Both the position numbers and the translations under genes were made by a program. A model generated the notes under the pieces. The model was not told the origin of the DNA, did not search any database, and was given only the letters and a program-made list of their open reading frames with translations. Shown one piece after another: positions 59,798-64,000 of a DNA stretch of 64,000 nucleotides. Location of the stretch: contig BCJX01000011.1 of the NCBI GenBank assembly GCA_001600415.1, positions 923,285 through 987,284 on the forward strand, in the 5' to 3' direction. The DNA is from Pascua guehoae (taxonomy: Eukaryota > Basidiomycota > Tremellomycetes > Trichosporonales > Trichosporonaceae). Positions within the stretch are counted from its first letter, which is position 1. The number at the start of each line of letters is the position of its first letter.

Positions 59798-60232
59798 CCC
59801 CGGTTTCACGCTGGAAACACGTTGGGTACACTGATGAACTTGATTCCTAGTAGAGACATTTCCGAGCTATTAAACGTAGGCGCTGGCGGTGGCAACGTGC
59901 TGACCTCGACGCCTGCCTGCCCGCCCTCGACAGACACAACCGTCCCCCTTTCCCACCCTCCCCCTCCATCTTTCTAAATACCAACGTCGACGAGCCTTAT
60001 CACCGCCGGCTTCTCCTTCACTCCCAACAGCTGACGGCTGGCGCATACCTCTCTACCTCACGGGCTACGAACGTCGTAGCACGCTCGACTGCTTCCTCTC
60101 CCTTGCGCCACACGCTTCTTCTCTCCACTTACAGCATCGCGTCCTATACAGGTCGTCTGCAAAGGATTCACGCTCTCGTGGTCAACACGACCTGCGACAA
60201 GGCTACTCTACTGCTTACAGCACCTCTTCAAG

Positions 60233-61786
60233 ATGAACCCCACTGCCCCTTTCAACATACAGGCCCTGTTCGACGAATACCACGCGGGGCCGTCGCCCCG
60301 ACACACGGTTCCCGCTTTCCACTTCACAGGTGACGCCCTGCAGACGAGTGCCATGTCGTCGTGGGCACATTGTCTGTCCCGCCCCAAAGAGGACATTGCC
60401 AGTGTCGTCAACCACCTGACGTGTCTCATCAACCACTGCGAAATCGAGGGCAACCCCAGGGGCGACCGGTACCGCGTCGACGTGTGCGGGAGCACGGCGT
60501 GGGGCGGCACGATGGGGGAGGATGCCGATCTGGACCTGGTGGTATTTGTGAGCTGCCTTCAGCGATGGTTATGGAGCTAATGGGGTAATAGGACAGGCGT
60601 CTCCCGCGGGGTTGTAAGTAACAAAACCTGTAGCCAGCTAACGGGGTTTTCAGACACTCCCGACCTGTGGAAGAAGAAGCCCGACGGCGTTGGTGACTCG
60701 GGCGAGACGATACCCGAGATCTACATTATTGAGAATCAGCACCGCACCATCAGCCGGAGCGCGTGGAAGATGGAGTTTACGCAGGCCACGACCTGGTCAA
60801 GCAAGGCGCGGACACCCGTCCTCCAGTTCAAGGTGGACCATCTCGACCTCGAGTGCGACATGGCCTTCAACGAGCAGGGCGCATGGTGAGCTACCAGCTG
60901 GCCCATCTCTGCTGATATTATTCCAGGTACAACGCGGGTCTGATTCTGGCCTACTGCAAGATCAGCCCGTACGTCCTCCGCCCAATGATCCATGTCCTCA
61001 AGCTCTGGGCCAAGAAGTACGCCGTTGGCCTCCATTCGTACCCGCTCGTCCTGATGGCGATTGCCTACCTGCAGACGATTGGCGCGCTGCCCAACCTCCA
61101 GGAGGGCGTGTATGTCCCCGCCCGCATCGACCCAACCGCCACGGACGACCCCAACACCGTATGGACCGCGTGGGGCAAGCCCCAAGGCCGCCTCGCCCAC
61201 ACATGGTTCCGTCCCGCGCCCCCGCCGTCGTGGACGCCCGCCAACCCCAAACTCAAGGTCTCCGAGGCGCTCCGTGGCTTTTTCAACTTCTTCAGCGGCA
61301 CCCCCACCAGCGGGTTCACCTATGCGCACCAGGTCGTCTCGGTCCTTAACGGCGGCGTCCTGCAGCGCATTGCCACAAAGGGCCAGCGGTTCGTCGCGTG
61401 GAACCTATTCATCCAATCCATCGCCAATCTCCCCGATCACGAGAAGCAGGACGCAAAGGCAGCCTACAATACCCGTGACGACCCGTATGCCATGGGCCGC
61501 GGAGACCGCGGCCTCCAGCCGCTCGCATGGGACAATGACAACATTGTCGTCCAGGACCCGCTTATCTGGGATAAGGTGCGTCCGACCCAGAGTCTGCATG
61601 TGCTCACCCCAGAACGCGTCGGCAGCCATCGGCACCAAAAACGAGCGGCGCTTTCTGAATGTGAGTCCAGTACTAAACCCGTGGCGGATGCTCATCCTAT
61701 AGGTGGTCCAGGCGAGCTGTGATTGCCTCGCCGACGACGATGCTAGCGTGGACGACCTGCTGTCGATGCCGTTCGACAAAGACTGA
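60233..61786 (+). CDS. Cid1-type nucleotidyltransferase (non-canonical poly(A)/poly(U) polymerase)
   Basis: Adds nucleotides to RNA 3' ends. Six exons, 60233-60547, 60592-60613, 60654-60885, 60927-61575, 61613-61660 and 61703-61786, join in frame to 449 aa. The catalytic core is CGSTAWGGTMGEDADLDLVVF (about 87-105): the GS motif and two metal-binding Asp in DADLDL. The third carboxylate follows in HLDLECDMAFNEQGAW. The PAP/25A-associated part shows YNAGLILAYCKISPYVLRPM, IHVLKLWAKKYAV and LHSYPLVLMAIAYLQTIG, the family region that shapes the nucleotide pocket. A later segment, FFNFFSGTPTSGFTYAHQVV, matches the PAP-associated domain. There is no RNA-recognition motif or zinc finger. Uridylation or adenylation cannot be told: the deciding His/Asn position needs an alignment. 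Exon 2 is only 22 nt. Confidence 0.87.
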
Positions 61787-62765
61787 TGGTGTCTCGCATT
61801 GGGCCAGCGCCGTGAGCGTGGGGTATGCTTGAGGTTCGTCTTGTTGATTTAACGGCCGCGGAGGATAGGAGCTTGTGTAGATACGTAGTGAGCCATCCAT
61901 AGTTGGAAGGAGAGCGAGGGTCCAGTGGAAAAGTCGTCCGCAGCATTGGCAAGGAGTAAAGAAAAAAGAAAAGAAAAACCCCCCTAGATATATGGAGGCG
62001 AGAGAATGAGCATGAGAACGAGGCAATCAAGTTTTGTATATTCGGCAGCAATGGCACATATTATATCAACCGCGCGTGACGCACCGCTATTGACCGACTT
62101 GTCGTTGGCTAGTAGAGGCATACAGTAGTACCCATCCACTGGAGTTTCCAAACGCTGCACACTCCACATGCGTCGCTATTAATAGTGTTGCCTCGTGCGT
62201 GAACGACTTTACCCACTGGGTGCCTTGTTGCGGTGTCACACAGTGCCTCCTGTTCTATGTTTGTACCACCAAGCTTAGGTCTTCCGTCATGCCAAGATAA
62301 TATGCCACATGATGGGGCTGCGCACCGATCATCAGAGTGCACCCCCTTTGTTGTTACCGAGGTATGCGGGCTCGGAGGTTAGTGACCGCGCTGGCTCATC
62401 GCCACTCGGGAGGCAGAGGGTGTTCTGATCAGACTACCATTTGTCTGCACCTCCTTACACCGCATGGTGCGTTGTACTTCAGACCACTAGGGGAACCGCA
62501 ATAAAAAACTCGTGAAGCGGCGCCACTCTCCGCCCGTCAGCCGCCCGGATGGCACCTTCCCACATCAGTCGTTAAGATTGCTCGCTGAGTCGTTTGCCAA
62601 GCCACGTAGATGGCATTGGTCATGCGCGTCACTCCACAACACAGTGCGGACGCCTAGGCCCGTCCCATCAGTGACAAGCACAGCACAGCACTTGTCGAGC
62701 GAGGGATGAAGTGATAGAGCGATGCATGTTGAATACAGCCTACCAAGGTGGCCTATATACTATGT

Positions 62766-62809
62766 CGAGCGAGCGCACAGAGCGAGCGCACAGAGCGAGC
62801 GAGCACAGA
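62766..62809 (+). repeat. GAGCGAGCGCACA tandem repeat
   Basis: Two perfect 13-bp units and one degenerate copy, about 250 bp upstream of the zinc-ribbon gene. Confidence 0.75.
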
Positions 62810-62982
62810 GCTCGTTCGAGCTCGGGCCAACCAACAGCACTCTGTTCCATACCGTAGCGGGTACCTGGTTACCAAGGACCGAGTGCACGAGATCAGCATC
62901 GGATGAAGGTGATGAACCCAGTGCAGGTGATCACCGACTGGGCATTTTCGCATACTGTACTGTACCCCCTCCATCAAGCAAC

Positions 62983-62994
62983 TATATATATAAG
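62983..62994 (+). promoter_or_regulatory. TATA box of zinc-ribbon gene
   Basis: TATATATATAAG lies 66 bp before the start codon at 63060, the clearest TATA-to-start pairing in the window together with that at 38329. Confidence 0.6.
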
Positions 62995-63059
62995 TAGTGC
63001 CAAGCGCAATGCTACAGTGTGGTAGGTGGCACCGTGCATCCCCAACACACACACCCAAC

Positions 63060-63738
63060 ATGTCCTCCTTCAGCCTCTTCACCGGCAGCAAGAACCCCAA
63101 CGCCAACGACAGCGAGGTCGTAAACGCCGCCACGGGCGAGACGGCCCCGGCGCTCCCGCGGTGGGAGCGTAAGAGTTTCGGTGAGTCGAGCGGAGTCGTC
63201 GGAGCGAACCTGGTGGTGCTGACGAGTCAGCCGACTACGCTGCGCCAAAGCGGGTGCGTCGAGGGCCGCGAAGGCGAAGGCGAAGATTACAGGAAATGAA
63301 AAAGCTCACGCCAGATTGTCCAAGGGACAGGCAAGCAGTATGGGCGCATCTGCCCGAGCTGCCGCGAACGTGAGCCCCCCCTTAGTCCAGACTGACGACA
63401 AGCGTCGGTTGTGGGCGCATCGCTGATGCGCGCCCTGTCGCTCTTCTAGGTCATCCCCGTGTTCCCGATGGGCGCAAAGGAGATCTGGGGGTGCGGGCGC
63501 TGCGGTGCGTACTGTACTAGAAATGACAGAAACGGGAAACTGACACTCAGGATGGCGGCAGGACCGCAAGGACGGCCCCAAACCCCAGAAGCAAGACCTG
63601 GGTGATAACCCGGCCCCGCTCGACGTCGAGGTGACCAAGCGCGCTGCGGAGGCAATCCAGGGCAGGAAACTCGAGCCAAAGGCGTTCCCTGAGGAGGTGT
63701 CAGAGGACGCGGACAAGGTCCCAGCGTATACTCAGTAG
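63060..63738 (+). CDS. Small zinc-ribbon protein
   Basis: Starts MSSFSLFTGSKNPNANDSEV. Exons 63060-63180, 63231-63253, 63315-63369, 63403-63410 (8 nt), 63450-63504 and 63551-63738 give 149 aa with one continuous frame. Two CxxC knuckles stand 24 residues apart: GRICPSCRE and IWGCGRCGWRQD, a four-Cys zinc ribbon. The C-terminal part is charged and likely disordered (PKPQKQDLGDNPAPLDVEV, ending PAYTQ). The flanking exons are in different phases, so a direct join would break the frame. Only a small exon between 63369 and 63450 repairs it; the 8-nt one fits, with an AAG acceptor and GTGGGC donor. I do not recognise the family; zinc ribbons of this size bind nucleic acid or proteins. Confidence 0.62.
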
Positions 63739-64000
63739 AGGCTCGGCAGGGGTTGTGGGAAAAGTGCAAGTGTTTGGAAGGAGTAAACAACAGCTGCAAA
63801 CGAGATTTATAGCAATGAAGGCGAATGTTTCCGTCCCTCTTGCGAGCATGAGAAGAATAGACTTGCAGAGCACAAGAGATTTTGGTACAGGTGCGGCCGG
63901 AATGTATTGAGACTGTCAAGTTGAGCTCGGCCGCACCCATGCAGGGTCTCGTACAGCAAACGCCATCTCCCACCCCTGTCTCAAGGCTGTTGTCCTTGAT

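Larger units (their letters stand above)
58835..60232. other. Intergenic region with two minisatellites
   Basis: No exon chain. ACAGATGTG(C/T)GGGA is duplicated at about 59152-59191. The last 250 bp before the next gene are CT-rich, with many ACAG and CTCT steps typical of a leader. Confidence 0.45.
61787..63059. other. Intergenic region of about 1.3 kb
   Basis: No exon chain or RNA gene on either strand. Holds the 13-bp repeat and TATA box listed separately. Confidence 0.5.

Overview
The window looks like nuclear DNA of a basidiomycete yeast, most likely a Trichosporonales relative (Trichosporon/Cutaneotrichosporon/Apiotrichum type). The reasons are GC-rich, C/G-ending codons, many short introns (about 33-100 nt) with GTGAGT-like donors and CTRAC/CTGAC branch points close to the acceptor, and a phenol 2-monooxygenase that reads like the classical Trichosporon cutaneum enzyme. 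The genus is inference; the eukaryotic fungal nature is seen directly. Exon models were built by hand and kept only where reading frames close exactly. Splice sites are predictions.

Layout. 1-303: 3' end of an unrecognised gene. 1321-3027 (+): glutaryl-CoA dehydrogenase. 3028-5779: long gene-poor stretch. 5780-8154 (+): phenol 2-monooxygenase, converging with 9020-10959 (-), a mitochondrial S-adenosylmethionine carrier. 11335-11439 (+): intron-containing tRNA-Val(CAC). 12208-13414 (-): F-box-like protein. 14072-15139 (-): Cys-rich single-pass membrane protein. 16361-19549 (+): CBS/PB1 protein with two possible first exons. 20091-21317 (-) and 21646-22804 (+): divergent mitochondrial pair (uS13m and an unknown protein with a presequence). 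23100-25284 (+): unknown Pro/Ser-rich protein. 26553-29285 (+): family X DNA polymerase with BRCT. 29917-30342 and 31279-32283 (+): two low-complexity proteins that may be related. 32500-33585 (-) and 34130-36081 (+): divergent secretory pair, Golgi SNARE Gos1 and a p24 cargo receptor. 37249-37673: assembly gap. 38567-43732 (-): very long coiled-coil protein with a C-terminal GAR domain, Kar9-like. 44884-47457 (+): mitochondrial M48 metallopeptidase. 47802-49928 (+): class I histone deacetylase, Hos1/HDAC8 type. 50976-53097 (+): eIF3 subunit L. 54621-54866: non-autonomous TA-flanked DNA element. 55497-58834 (+): sarcosine oxidase/fructosyl-amine oxidase family flavoenzyme. 60233-61786 (+): Cid1-type nucleotidyltransferase. 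63060-63738 (+): small zinc-ribbon protein.

Most genes are housekeeping and not an operon-like system. Two head-to-head pairs put functionally matched genes on shared promoters. The most unusual features are micro-exons of 8-11 nt, a recurring AAG 3' splice site, a polymerase X with the dRP-lyase lysine replaced by Arg, the small inverted-repeat transposon, and a TATA-driven hydrophobic mini-ORF. I see no CRISPR array, no intact transposase gene and no viral gene.
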